Translations under genes and position numbers: made by a program
Shown: one piece after another, positions 23,341 through 35,963 of the stretch
Position numbering within the stretch: the first letter of the stretch is position 1
How the letters are laid out: each line of letters starts with the position of its first letter
Notes under the pieces: generated by a model
The model's database searches: none
What the model was told of the DNA's origin: nothing
Seen by the model: only the letters and a program-made list of their open reading frames with translations
Source: Batillaria attramentaria
Lineage: Eukaryota > Mollusca > Gastropoda > Batillariidae
NCBI GenBank assembly: GCA_018292915.2
Contig: JACVVK020000038.1
Span: forward strand, 300,001 to 364,000
Length of the DNA stretch: 64,000 nt
Reading direction: 5' to 3'

Positions 23341-23373
<33 letters not shown>
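23135..23373. repeat. Compound (TG)n/(GA)n microsatellite
   Basis: Successive blocks of TG, GA, ACGG and TG; the junction GAGACGGTGTGTG recurs several times, giving a higher-order pattern across about 240 bp. Confidence 0.95.
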
Positions 23374-23374
<1 letters not shown>

Positions 23375-23379
23375 CGTTC

Positions 23380-24600
23380 ATTCCTTCGTTTGACATAAGC
23401 CAGTTTGACACGCAAACACATTGTGCAGTGTGAAATGTGCACCGTCCGATACACGAAGATCTAAACTTCAGTTCACTTCTCAAGCTGTGCGGTTTGTGTG
23501 AACACGCAAGCCGACGGCCAAACAATCACAGGCTGCACGACATAATCTTGGCCAGATTTTATTCTCCTTTTTTTAAAACGCCGCGTGATATCAAACAAGT
23601 CACACAGAACCTATTGATTAAATTCTTGTCAAACTCAGCCCAACACAGACACCTCGCCCCTCGCGGTGAAATCTCGAGCTTCCGTGACAGGGCGGACATG
23701 CGCAGAGCAGCGCAATCCACATAACAGCGGTGGTGGAGTCCCGAAAAGGGCAGTCAGTCAACAGACGGAACAATTTGTGACAGATGCGCAAACCCGTTGC
23801 GTCTTTGATAGCCTTTGTCGTTGATCAGACTTGAGCTAGCAAGGGACAAAGGTGATGAGGTGGTGTCCATAAGAAAAACACCCTGTTCCCAAACACAGTC
23901 CGAGTCACACCGGGCCCGGAACAGCGCCTTGGTGGAGAGCACAATAACAAATAAAGAGTCACTGTATCACGCGGAATAGAAGTCCTGTTTTCGCAGATTC
24001 CTCGAGAATTCCTCTATTCCCCACCAAGGAGACAAGATGAATGCAGACAGGGCTGAGAGGCCGCGAGCACAATAACTGATAAGAGTGTCAACACTTAAAA
24101 AGCAAAACAACAGTTGCTGCAACTGAGATCAGTGCTATCTTTATTCCAGCTATCACCACAAATATCAAGTGTGCACGCTAAAATCCCACGTCCATCTTTC
24201 GAAGAAGAGTAGGCTGTGGCCGGTGGGCCTGGAAAACAGAATTACTGACGCACACACCAGAGTTCAGTAACAGGGTGAAGGTTTGCACATAAAGTAGCGC
24301 TTGTGTGCAGTAGGCTTTCACTACTTCGTCCTCCATCCTTGCGGCGCCATAAACATTTCATAAGAGATAGATATATCATATGCACAAAAGAGAAGTTATC
24401 ATACCGGCGTATGATATCAGCATAGAGTCAGTGTAGGCTCAACAGCAACAACATGCAGAGCTGGCCAATAACAGCTATGCACACGACAACGCCATCATCA
24501 TGGGAGTGACGCTAGCTACCAATCTACACGGAGCTACTCTAAGACATAGTTTCATAATTGTGTCTCATTACTGTTACTTCAAAACCCATCAACATTGAGT
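23380..24600. other. Unassigned DNA
   Basis: No coding exon recognised. Sequences near 23938 (GAGCACAATAACAAATAAAG then AGTCACTGTATCACGCGGAA) resemble the arms of the palindrome at 24911-24996, suggesting an old dispersed repeat. Confidence 0.4.
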
Positions 24601-24608
24601 CACCGTGG

Positions 24609-24800
24609 GGGAGCCGGGGTGGCCGAATGGTAGAGCGTTGGACTTCCAATGCTCGTGTCGTGAGTTCGAATCCCGGCTCAGTGGGGCCAAATATTTGTGC
24701 TGGCTTTTTCATCGTTGCCCCGTCTTTGCCGGATACACATGTATCACCCGTATGTGGTGGAAAAGGACGTTAAACTCCCAAACAGCCACCCACCCACCCT
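24609..24800 (+). mobile_element. SINE family A, full length with target duplication
   Basis: GGGGAGCCGGGGTGGCCGAA (A-box region), GTGAGTTCGAATCCCGGC (B-box), core, GTGGTGGAAAAGGACGTTAA and CCCAC tail. Flanked by TGAGTCACCGTG on the left and TGAGTCACTGTG on the right: a 12-bp target duplication with one mismatch. Confidence 0.9.
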
Positions 24801-24910
24801 GAGTCACTGTGTCATGCACACATAGCGCCTGTATTACAAGCGGGTCTATTTTGGTGAAGTTCCTCGAGAATATCACGGAGAATGGCGGAGACAGAGCTGT
24901 TACTCGGAGA

Positions 24911-24996
24911 GCACCACAACAGATAAAGTTACTGTACTCATACGGCATACATCATTACATGCCGTATGATACAGTAACTTTATCTGTTATGGTGCG
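24911..24996. repeat. Long near-perfect palindrome (hairpin)
   Basis: Two arms of about 37 bp (left GCACCACAACAGATAAAGTT then ACTGTACTCATACGGCAT, right its inverse) separated by about 10 nt (ACATCATTAC), with one mismatch and a 1-nt indel. Confidence 0.9.
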
Positions 24997-25180
24997 CACG
25001 GAATACAGGTCTGTGATGCATTGCTTATTTTCGCACATTACTTTGAAATTTTATCCGTTGTCGCAATCCCTGTCCAAAGACTACAGCCTGGCCCTGCTTC
25101 TGGAGAAAGAAAATACTTGCGTCGTAGGTACAGTTGTACCCTCACTTTCATTCAAACATAACTGACTTCATCAGTTTTCA

Positions 25181-25305
25181 AGATGCATGCATGACAATTC
25201 ATGACATTGTCAAAATGGGTTTTGGAGAAGTGCTGACCAAATTTCGTGTGATTTTGCTGGTAAACAAACTAGTAAATGAACAATAAAACATTGTTTTTAC
25301 AAAGT
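25181..25305 (+). repeat. Dispersed repeat family R copy
   Basis: TTCATGACATTGTCAAAATG, then GTGTGATTTTGCTGGTAAAC and AAACTAGTAAATGAACAATA match 61236-61320, and the inverse of blocks at 56381 and 57847. Class unknown. Confidence 0.5.
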
Positions 25306-25852
25306 TTGTCATTTGAATCAGGTGTGTTTCTGGTCAAGTTGTTGTTGGATTTTTTTGTTGTTGTTTTTGGGTTGTTGGGTTTTTTGTTTTTTTTTAACCA
25401 AATAGCTGTTAAAATGTTAAAAAAATCACCCTAATCACTCAAACGACCTACAAAGCAGACAATGTGACTTTTAAAGTACAAACTGAGTGTACAAGTTGCT
25501 GAGTGGTTCGTCAGACCCGGCCTAACGTCTCATCTACCAGACAGATGCGAGTTTGCCACGTATACACCATCACATGGTGTCGTCAGGGGAGCTAATCACT
25601 GACACTGTCTTGTTCAAACACCAGCACTAAATGGGGACGTCACGAAATGTCTGCTGAGCTTTTCCGAACTGGTTTAATGGACATGTAGATAAGCACCAGG
25701 TCTACATGCAGTGTTTTGAGTGGCCTCATTAGGCCAAATGCTTTTTTAAAATCTTGGTGATTTCGTTGAGGAAGAGGTAAAAAAATTTAATTTGGGAGCG
25801 TTGTTGTTGTCATTGTTATTCTTTTATTAAATTTATTCTTTCTTTTTTTTCC

Positions 25853-25915
25853 AGCCGCGAATTAGTCTTTGTGGCTTGCGCGGCTTTAAGCCCTAAAAAC
25901 TCACTCACTCACTCT
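25853..25915 (+). mobile_element. Retroposon tail with (ACTC)n end
   Basis: CAGCCGCGAATTAGTCTTTG, TGGCTTGCG, TTAAGCCCTAAAAACTCACT and ACTC units. The inverse sequence occurs at 53333-53392. Confidence 0.6.
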
Positions 25916-25987
25916 TTTTTCTTTTTTCTTTCTTTCTTTATTTTTATTTATTTATTTATTTATTTATTTGGGGGGGGGGGGCAAAGA

Positions 25988-25989
<2 letters not shown>

Positions 25990-26030
<41 letters not shown>
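25990..26030. repeat. (TG)n microsatellite
   Basis: About 20 TG units following a (TTTA)n and poly(G) stretch. Confidence 0.95.
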
Positions 26031-26036
<6 letters not shown>

Positions 26037-26987
26037 TCCTCACCCACCCCCCACCCACCCCTCTCTCTCTCTCTTTCCCTCCCCTCCCACACCCTTCTCT
26101 CCAAATATATCACGAATTAGTTAGAGGCAGACAAGAAATACAAAAACGGTGCATTTGACACAATTGAAAAAGAGTATATGGACCATCTGAGAAGAGAAAC
26201 ACGTTGTGCATGTACATAACGAAAGCAAAGAACATACAGAAACAGGGCTATGTACATGTCTGGGCAGCTTCAATACTGAGCGATTCTGTCAAGAATAATG
26301 CCTCTCCCAGCCTTTTCAAGATGCTTCATATAGTTTCCATGGTTCATCCAGGAATATTTACACAAAATTTCCTCAGTCTAATTCATTTGTGAACTGAAAG
26401 AGCTTTTATGTGTGAAGGTTTGAGCAGACACAGGCTATTAAAGAATGGGGGTCTTTGTAGAAAAGAGGGACGGGAAAAGTTTCTTTTCTCTGTGTGTATT
26501 CCATCTCACTCAGCGCTCGTATTTACGGCCTTTTTCACGTTCTACATACACTGTTGCTTAGTGTATGCCTCATATATACCGCTTTAGAAATTTCTTTCGT
26601 TGCCCGTGAAATGCCTTGCTTTTAAAGATTTTCTTGAGCAAACTGAATTTCAAAAGTTGCTTGAGTGTCTCTAAATTCAAATCATCGTTGATGGGTGTCT
26701 CTTGAAAAGGTGAACAAAACAATCTTTTCAAAACTGCCTCAAGCAACATACAAACTGATTTTTATTTTTATTTTTTTTAGGTAACTTATATAAGTATGCG
26801 TTGTAACCTTCACACTTCTTCTTGGACAAGTCCATTGGGAGTCCTGTAATTCCAAAATCCAAATAGAATTTTTGTTATGAAACGCATGCAGAATTCGATT
26901 TCAGTTTCCACTGCCGAGCACTGAAGCCAAAACAAAGTAGCAGTAGCAAACAAAACAACTACAAAAGGGGGGGGGGAGGGGGCGTCG

Positions 26988-27110
26988 TTAATAATAATTA
27001 TCGTACTTATATAGCGCAAAATTCTCACAAGATATCCGGCGTTAGATATATCATCATCTGGTTGGGCTGGAACCTGTTTTAAGGGTGGCAAGAAATGGAC
27101 ATCAACTGTT
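26988..27110 (-). mobile_element. Putative retroposon tail
   Basis: The minus strand ends ATTTTGCGCTATATAAGTAC followed by GATAATTATTATT, a common form of SINE/LINE 3' end (GCGCTATATAA + ATT repeats). Upstream portion not identified. Confidence 0.4.
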
Positions 27111-27311
27111 AACCTAGGGTGAAACATGAGCAATGTGTATCTTTTCAAATTCAAATGATTACATATCTTCGACTGAAAACAGTTTTTTGTCTTGGCTTTT
27201 TGTTTGTTTGGGTTGATTTTTGTTGTTGTTCTTGTTCCTGTTTTGGGGATTTGGGGGGGGGGGTTGTTGGTTTCTTTTTCAGCGTATCTCTGTCAACTTA
27301 TTTCACGTCAC

Positions 27312-27480
27312 TCGAGCCGGGATAGCCGAATGGTAGAGCGTTGGACTCTCAATGCTCGGGTCGTGAGTTCGAGTCCCGGCTGGGGCCAAATATTTGTACT
27401 GGCCTTTTTCTCGTTGTCCCGTCTTTGATATCACCCTTACGTGGTGGAAAAGGGACGTTAAACTCCCAAACACCCACCCA
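27312..27480 (+). mobile_element. SINE family A
   Basis: GAGCCGGGATAGCCGAATGG, AATGCTCGGGTCGTGAGTTC, the CCGTCTTTGATATCACCC core and GTGGTGGAAAAGGGACGTTA then CCCAC tail; nearly intact. Confidence 0.88.
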
Positions 27481-28920
27481 GTCAAAACTGCGCGTGATTA
27501 AGACATAGGCCTGTATCAGGCTGACAATATCATGAGTGGCACAAAGTGTACAGGAAATAGTTGTAATAGCGGGCAGCGTAAGACTCACCCTGTGTCGACA
27601 GGTCAACAGAGGACAGCAGTAGCGAACAGGTGTAAAGGCAGACGACACAAGCTGGGCTGGTGGTGTGGTGCGTCACGTCTTGAAGACAGCTGATGAGTGC
27701 GAGATGTTTGGGATGGGGTTTTCGCCTTCTCTGTCTGGGCTACCTGGTGAAACGGGGATGACGGGGATGACGGGAGAGGGAGGGGGGGGGGAGTAGAGGT
27801 GACACCACAAGGGTCGAATATTTGCGGAGAGAAAGGGGACCGCGGGGATTGGGGTAAGGGGGGTGGAGGGGGGGGGAGGGGAGGGAGGATGAGGATCGGT
27901 GATCTAGGCGAGACCCGAGTGCAGGTAGAGGGCAGGTTGACGCACGTTGTCAGTTTGGTATCAGTGTGGGCAGATCAGTGATGGACAGGAGATGGGAAAC
28001 CTTGAAGTCGTCTCACTACGTGCGGAAAAGCACCCATACGGCAGCACCCGTATCGCGTAACTGGCACATTATGGCGGGGAGGGCAAAACAAGCCGTAGTA
28101 ACGTCACCTAATCTTTAACAACTCGCAAGCCTCTGTAGCTGACAAGTCGTTCATTACGCCGTTTGTGAAGACCCAGTCGATAAAATTGCGGGATACGGTG
28201 CATCCATACATCAGTCTCAAAGCAACAAGTGAAGGGGCGTTCTTAAATGTTCAACTGTTCCAAGTCATTCTGTTGAAACTGACCATAGCCTTTTGCTGTG
28301 TGCATGTGTGTGTGCCGTGTGTGTGCGCGCGCGGCGTTTGCGTAGGCGTGCTGGGAACCTTTGCATTTCGTGTGTTAGTGTTTTCACGTGGCTGAACTAT
28401 GTGGACAGACGGGGAGAAGGTAGCTGCACTATTTAGGGATATGAGATCTTCAGTCATGCACGCTGTAAAAATGTGGCACTAGGGTAAGGTAATCTCATCC
28501 AGATATATTCAACCGATCCTTACAGTTACCTCCCTTTCTGAGATGCAAGAAAGCGGGCGAATTTGAAGTTTTTTTACTTGAGAAATTTTCTTATGCTTTT
28601 GCCGAACTTTGGGATGCAACATCAGTCAATCTGGCGACAATCATCTGTTAATCACACACAAGCACACGCTAACACACACACACACACGCGCGCTAACACA
28701 CACATACCCAAACACGCACACATAAACACATGCTAACATACACACACACACACATACACACGCTTACACACACACAACTAATAGTAAGACAAGTTTCTAA
28801 GGTTTTATTACTGGTTGCAGTATGCACTTGAGTTGTGCCATTCACAATATCAGAATTCACTCTTAACTATACATTCCATACATCAAGTTTCACATTCCCT
28901 CAAACTGTAACGGTGGCAAA
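27481..28920. other. Unassigned DNA
   Basis: G-rich tracts (27780-27890), CA/CACG-type short repeats (28655-28770) and unique sequence. No coding exon recognised. Confidence 0.45.
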
Positions 28921-29052
28921 AAGTCAATATAACGGATTAATTATGTTCTCTTCCAACACAAACCAATGATGCAGTATTTGCAAACAGATGTACATATATG
29001 GTCTGGAAGGAAGGTCGTGTGATCTGGTGCACAGGCTTATTCTGCACCTCTC

Positions 29053-29056
<4 letters not shown>

Positions 29057-29118
<62 letters not shown>
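29057..29118. repeat. (CA)n microsatellite
   Basis: About 31 CA units followed by CACG-type units to about 29160. Confidence 0.95.
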
Positions 29119-29122
<4 letters not shown>

Positions 29123-29732
29123 GCACACACGCACGCACATGCACACACACATGTACACACTCACAGAAGTACGCTCACTTTTAACACCGTGCCATAAGAG
29201 TCTGGAAGCTGCCCATGAGAAAATAAATATCAGGTACAAACATTTCACACTTTTTTTCTTACAATTTCAGTGAAAAAGTGTACAAAGTGGTTCATCTGAA
29301 ACAAAACACAACCAGAACACAGAAAAAATAAGAACTCAAGATTCATACATGTACTAAAACAGAAGATCTGTGCACCATTTTATGTGTCCCAAGTAAGGGA
29401 AAGTTTGAAGGCTGAAAATGAACTGGGGGGAAGGGGGGTGGGGACCAACAAGATAAAAACAGCTTTGAACATGATTCCAAAAGCTGCTTATGTTGGGAAA
29501 AGCCCTGTGTATTCCACAGCATTTTCAACATATTGCTCAAGTCCCATATACATGTACATGTACAAAGAAAGCATATTTTCTCTTCAGAAGCTGCCGAAAG
29601 GAATGAGAATGACCAAAGCCTGTATGGCTCACATGTGACCGTGACCTTGACCTTTAACTCTTTGACATCATGAGCTTGGCCAGTGACCTACTTCCCTGCT
29701 GACGCGCATGTAGCTGCTGGCCGTTTAGGATG

Positions 29733-29795
29733 ACGCGAATCGGTTCGCGGCTCGGTGCCTACGGCTGTTGAGAGTGACGCGAGCCGGTTCGCGTC
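29733..29795. repeat. Pair of CpG-rich near-palindromes
   Basis: ACGCGAATCGGTTCGCGG at 29733-29750 and GACGCGAGCCGGTTCGCGTC at 29776-29795. Each is self-complementary apart from one or two positions and rich in CpG, unlike the AT-rich surroundings. Confidence 0.75.
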
Positions 29796-30707
29796 CCGAT
29801 GCGTAAAGGTTAAGACAAGTCACTCACACAAAAAAGCACTCACCAATCATCATGCGCCAAGACTGGTGTTTTATAGCATATAATTATGTGGTTTCAGAGA
29901 CAGTGTCATGTTTGACCCACACCAGTATCTGAAACTTGCACCAGATCTGTATGACCATGCTCTCTGCACAAGGTCAGACAAAGAGATACTTCATTAAAAG
30001 GTGTTAATATCAGGTGCTGATTTTGTGTGACCGGTACAGCAATTGTTGAGAAAAATGCTTGAAACGCTATCTGATTATCACTACACTGTTTGTGTCATGT
30101 TTTTATTGTTTTCAGTTCCTGAGAAAAAACTATGTAGTATTAAAATCTGTCACAGACAGACAGGCATACAGACAACGGAGGGCTTAAAACACTCACTTTC
30201 TTGGTGGTACACACGTGAGTCAAAGAATGTGGACATCACAAGTTCTGCAAAAGCTTGAGGTCAGGTGACCAACGTAACATATCCAATTCCAAACCAAGAC
30301 CAGTTGTTGCACCAGTACACTCAATGTGGTGTAAAGTAATACCGCCCAAATAAGACGTATTTCTGGTTTACTGGCCTAAAACATTAGGTTGGTACGGAAG
30401 ACATTGTCATCTTTACCTCTTTGTTACTTGTAGCGTTTGTAAACTGATTCATATTCATTTCGCTTCCTTTAAGTACTTCATTCAATCACTTCTCACAATC
30501 ATTTCATTATATTTTATTCAATTTTACCTTATTTTATCCAATTTCTATCTTATTTATTTACTGAAGGACCATATACGTGGGGTTGCAAACAAAAAATATG
30601 GTCAAGTGGGAAACGCGAAATAAGCTGACTTTTGACCTTGCTATGTTGCATTTCTGGATGGTGTAGCAGGCACCCCAAAGAGTTTATCTACCGCCAAACA
30701 CTGACCT

Positions 30708-30870
30708 GGGATTGGTGCTTACATGTTCAATGTCTTTTCCCCACCATATATGGGTGCTACACAGACCGGGCAACATGACAAAGTCAGCACAATAATTGGC
30801 CTCAGCCAGGATCAAACTCACGCCAAGCACTAATAGGTCGACGCTCAACCACTCAACTGTCCCAACTCCC
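30708..30870 (-). mobile_element. SINE family A, diverged
   Basis: Order of blocks is preserved on the minus strand (GGGGAGTTGGGACAGTTGAG head, GGCGTGAGTTTGATCCTGGC, GGTGGGGAAAAGACATTGAA), but many substitutions mark it as an older insertion. Confidence 0.7.
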
Positions 30871-31078
30871 CACCAAACACTGACCACAACTTCAGAAGAA
30901 ATCTAACTGTAATATTATACAATTATCAAGCCAGACTGCAACAAAAAGCCTTAATTATCCATTACTCACCAGCTGACATGTAAGATCAAGATGCCATTTT
31001 CTGTTCTAAACTCGTGAGAGCTTTTGGTTATCAAAGTTATGTTTACAACTGCACATGCCAAACCAATTTTATGTTGTT

Positions 31079-31084
31079 TTTATT
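31079..31084 (-). terminator. Candidate poly(A) signal of BANP
   Basis: TTTATT on plus gives AATAAA on minus, about 306 nt beyond the BANP stop. Inference from motif and distance only. Confidence 0.45.
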
Positions 31085-31389
31085 GGCACAGAATCTTTTT
31101 TTTCCCTTTGTCAAACCAACAGAGAATAGCACTGTTCACACTGTAATTATAAACAAACTCACTCAGATCTATGTGTCCAGTCTTTCAATGTACTCGATTC
31201 AAGTCCAACCTGGTTTTGTTAAGAGGAAATGCTGCATTCTGCTTGTCCTGGGCCCCAACGCCAGCTACTGCAGGCCAGGCAATGAGCAAACTAATGATCG
31301 AGGTATTTCAAGCACTCCCGGCGAAAGCTGAACCCTGTGTGCTGGTTCCACATTCAGTGTTCACCACTCCATCATGCAAGGTCACAAGG

Positions 31390-34300
31390 TCATTCTCCCA
31401 CATCCGAAGCAGACGACACAACAGCATTGTGTTGGATTTGAAGCACCTCCCCTGAGTCTGTGGTTACTGTGGCAACATGGACACCATCCTGTAAGGTGAG
31501 GTCCCCTTGCTGGATTTGCTGCAAGAGATGCTGACCCTTGAAGAGTGTGTCAGCCAAAGTTGGGTTTTGAAGCAGCAGCAATACACCAGAACATGTGTAC
31601 AAAACACAACATGACATACATAATGGAGGTTTGTTGTTGTTTATTTTTTTGTTTGGGAGTTTTCTGTGCTGGAAATGCAGAAAGCTCCTCCTTTTCTGGC
31701 TTTTGTTTTCTTCACTTTTCATGTCAACACAGGACATTGAAGTAGCAAACTTGAGAAGCACCTAAACATTACATTTGTGCTGGGCTCCAAAAACAAGAGG
31801 ACAAAGGTGCCCAGCCACTTCGGGGGGCGGGGGGTGCTAACAAATCCTGGTGGAATGTCAAATTTAACGACAAAGTTCTTTTTTCTTCTTTTTTTTTCAA
31901 TTCTGGGCCTTTAACAACTAATGAAATGCTATTCTCATAATTATAATTCTTTCCTTTCAAACACAAAACGCGTAAAATTAAACAAAATCAGATTTTTTTG
32001 TTCTTCAAGTTCACTAACCCCAGACACTGAACTTTTTGACCACCGCTAAAAAGGAGTTATTTCCCTTGTGTATTTCTTCAGCGCCAAGACAGCCAATAGT
32101 CTCTGCGGGGCTTGATCAACCTCACTGTTCATCAAAAGAAGGCAGGGTGTAAGCGCCAGCTGGCATGCTAAGAGTTACTGCCTGGGTTCACATACTCACC
32201 CCTATGACCTGGTCCCCAGAGAGGATCTGAATGTGTTGCGCTTGTTGTAACTGTGAGATCTGCTCTGGTGTGGCGTGCAGGATCTGTATCTCTCCTTGCT
32301 GGTTGGCCTCCCCTGTCATGGCTACCGCTGTCTGGATGTCCACCTCGCTCTGATCCGACATAAACAGACAGGTCAAATTCCATACACAGTGATAATAAAC
32401 TGACACCATTGTGGAACTGATGGAGAATCGTGCACACACACACACAAAAAAAAATTGTACGTATGGTATGGTATGGTATAATTCTCCTTGGCAAACATAC
32501 ATGTATCCATCTCTTCCAAGGCGCTCAAAATGCTGCAAGGGTGGAGGTCAAAGCAGTGGCTGCTAAGCGCTTCTTTATGTGCAAACCTCCACCCTGCCAT
32601 TCAGTGTGGTGCATGCGATGGTATTTCTGTTTCAAATGCGGTTACGCCAATTTCCCTGTCTGTCTTTTTGTGTTTAACCCCCCCACAATTAAATGCTTCA
32701 AGATAACTCATCTCAAACCCTCAGCAGACTCTATCACGCAAGTACTGTTGCTGTTATACCAGAAAGTGGGGTGCTTGCTTTTGAAGTCAGTAATTCAAGA
32801 CATGAGTACAAAAGTGCTGCTTTGAGGCATCTCTGAAATTTCAGAATGACATGTCCATACCAAAAAAAAAAAAAAATGCTCTGAAAACAAGTAGCCCACA
32901 AACCTGGTGTATGTGAAGTTCTCCATCTTGACTGATGGAATCGTCATCGCTGTTGGCACTGAGGTCACCCATGTGGTTGTTAATGTTGACGTAGGTGGAG
33001 GGAGCTTTGCCACGGAACGCTTTGACTGTCAGCGGCATTCCTCGCTGCCGCCTTCGCCAGGCTGTGCGACATTTAGAGTCAATGTTCTGCTTGATTCGGT
33101 GCCAGTCGTTTTCCGTGATTCCAAATCGATGGATCAGGTGACCTGCAAAAGAACAGCACAATCCTGCAATCCTGGGAACATGAAGAGAAGAATCATCTAT
33201 TTATGGGCACTGCTGGTTCAGCCGTGAGACTGAGTGATCAAGAGGGGATACCACCACTCCATTTCACAGAAGTGCTTATTAATAATATTACAAACCTTAC
33301 ATGCCAGGGCTCAGGGCTTAAAATGGTTCATGGTCCAAAGAAGGACAAGTGTGTAGCATTTAGTGAGAAAGCGGCGAATCCAGGAGCGCACATCTGCACA
33401 TCAGACATTTCATGCCTGAGGTGTCCAGGGGCATGCTCCCCCAGAATTTTTTTAACTACACTAAAATCTGTGTAAATTAGTGCATTATATTGACATTATT
33501 TTAAGTGTTTCAGAGGAGGAAACACTTCTTTTGGAGGAAAAGAATTAAAATTAAAACTACAATCTGTGCAAATTGGTGCATTGTGGGATAATTTCTAGCC
33601 GAAGGTGGAAATCCAGCAAAAGGTGGAAGATTTTAAGCCCCGTAACGCACGTCTGATTACCTTTTTACCAAGGCAGATGTACATTTTTCTAATCTCTGCC
33701 AATCACATGACCTCAGGGCTTGAAGTTTTCTCAGAGAGCAATGAAATGAAGTTTTTTTGGTGACAACAGTGTCACGAAATAGTGATGATGGTGAAACTGG
33801 TTGTCAACCAGCCACCAAATTTTTCTTTCTTTTCTGGTGTTTTTCTTCTTTTTTTTTTTTTGGTGTGTGTGTGTGCAACACTGGCACTCCCTAAAAACAA
33901 CACTAACGACAAAACAAGTGCCCAATACATGTACAAGATTTCACCACGCAACCAATTTCAAGCCCTGCTAGTCAAGTGATACTGTTCAGCCACTAACTGA
34001 CATCTGATGCCGTAGATCATGAGTGGATCCAGCTGCTTCTTGCCATGTTTCCCCATGCCCGACAGGTTCGATGCTGCCTGTGTGTCCCGGTCAAACAGAT
34101 AATCCAGCAAGGTCAAGGCCATCTTTTCTGGAGTGCGGCAGTTGGAGTGCACATGGAGCAAGTCACTAAAGGAAAAAAATAAAATTGAAAAGGTAGTCGT
34201 GAAAATGCTGCTGCTGCTGCTCAAATGATACTGTGTGTCATGTGTTGATCGTCCTTCCAAAGCAATTTTGCACGCACACACACTGGTAAAATGACTTTCA

Positions 34301-35927
34301 ATATTTTCTGGTCTAGTGTGTCATATGTAGTTGAGAACTGTGTGTGTTCAGGTGCCTACCTGGGGGTTATTGGCACTCGCACCCTCATTTCTGGGTTGTT
34401 TTCATCTCCAAGCCAAGCGCCATTGGGAAAATCATCTGCAAACATGACACTACATAAGACAACCTGAAAAAATTACGCCTTTAGCATGTTGAAGAAAAGT
34501 GGCAAGATTCAATTGATAAACTCTTGTACGTTTTACATGATTGTCATATCTATCCCATACACAAAGACGTTCTTTGCTAGTAGTGAGTACTAGTACTTCC
34601 GTCGTTTTCAAGGAGAAGAACCCTTTGAGTAGTCATGTGATAGGTACATCGAGCTAAAGTAATGAGGGAGGTATACACAGGTACAAGGCTGAGTAAATGA
34701 CCTAATTTAACATGAACTAAAGACATCACTCTGAGCAGATGAACTAAGTTCACCACTAGTACTACTATTGCTACTAGACAAGCCGTAACTTAAGGTCACG
34801 TTTTCAAATCAACAATGTGACAATGACATCATGTTTGCAGTCTTGTCATCTTGTCATGTGAAGCTTTACTGTTGGTTGTATCTTCTTTTTTTTTTACCTT
34901 CTGTGTTGAGTGTGATGAGGGTAACATTGGGACCAAGGTTCTGGATTCCGTCAGCATTCACACTGCCTGCAAGTGTAATAAAAATTAAAATCTATACGGT
35001 TAGAGTCACTAAAACGTACCCTGTAGCTAAAACAAAAGAAGAAAAAATGGTGTACAAAATTCACTCATTACTAGCAGTACTAAATCTGATGATGTATACC
35101 AGAACCACAATGTGCTAAACACCAACAGAAGCAGACCTGTAACAAAGTGTAAGCAAAATACCCTGGTGTAAACAAGTCCTTTTTGACTTTAATGTTGAAG
35201 TCTTGAACAAAACTATTGCTTAGTCTATCACCTGTCTGGTAAATATAAGTTGCTGGATACAAGTTAGTTCTGTCTTTGACATATGAACATGTATCTCACC
35301 TGGCGATTCTGCCGGCTCGATTTTGGTGCCATTTTGTGGAAGTCCAACGATCACAGCCCTGAGAAAAATATGAGAAATTAAAATAAAACTGGTTATCACG
35401 GCACAGATTTACAACCAGAAGGCCAATATAGCTACCATGGCAGCAAATACCTGATCTTCAAATAAACGACAAGTGAAGTGTTCAGAAATAATCATGACAG
35501 CAATGGATTATTGTAACATGATTTACGCACTAACACACACAAACGAGTTGTTAACAAACACTCAAAGTACAGAACTGAAGTTGAATTAAATGGCCTACCC
35601 TCTCCGTGAAGAGTTGTGTGAGATCATGGACGAGTTTTGCCGTGACAAGCTCAAGATGGAATCTACCTTCTCCTCCAAAACACGCACACGCTGCAGAGTG
35701 GTCTCCACTTTACTCTCAATTCCATCCAAACGAAGACATATGGCTTTGTTGATGTTGAACAATACTTGCTGCAATGCATAAAAATGCAGATCAGGTCAGT
35801 GCACAGCAGTACCAGCAATACCAAGCAAAGTACAATGATATTGATAAACCTATAGATCTATAGACTATACACCAGTCAACACGCTAACTGGCTAAAGCCG
35901 GTAATTTACTGGTTTGAAAATGGAAAT

Positions 35928-35963
<36 letters not shown>

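Larger units (their letters stand above)
25305..27000. other. Unassigned DNA with simple repeats
   Basis: Contains T/G-rich tracts, a (TTTA)n run (25940-25968), a poly(G) run and a (TG)n run (25990-26030), plus the short repeat tail at 25853-25915. No coding sequence recognised. Confidence 0.45.
29160..31078. other. Intergenic DNA downstream of BANP
   Basis: Contains two CpG-rich near-palindromes (29733-29795), an old SINE family A copy (30708-30870) and otherwise AT-rich unique sequence. No coding exon recognised. Confidence 0.5.

Noticed and set aside
24609..24685. Functional tRNA gene
   Set aside because: A- and B-box motifs are present, but the segment continues into a shared SINE body with a CACCC tail, recurs about a dozen times and lacks a consistent cloverleaf.
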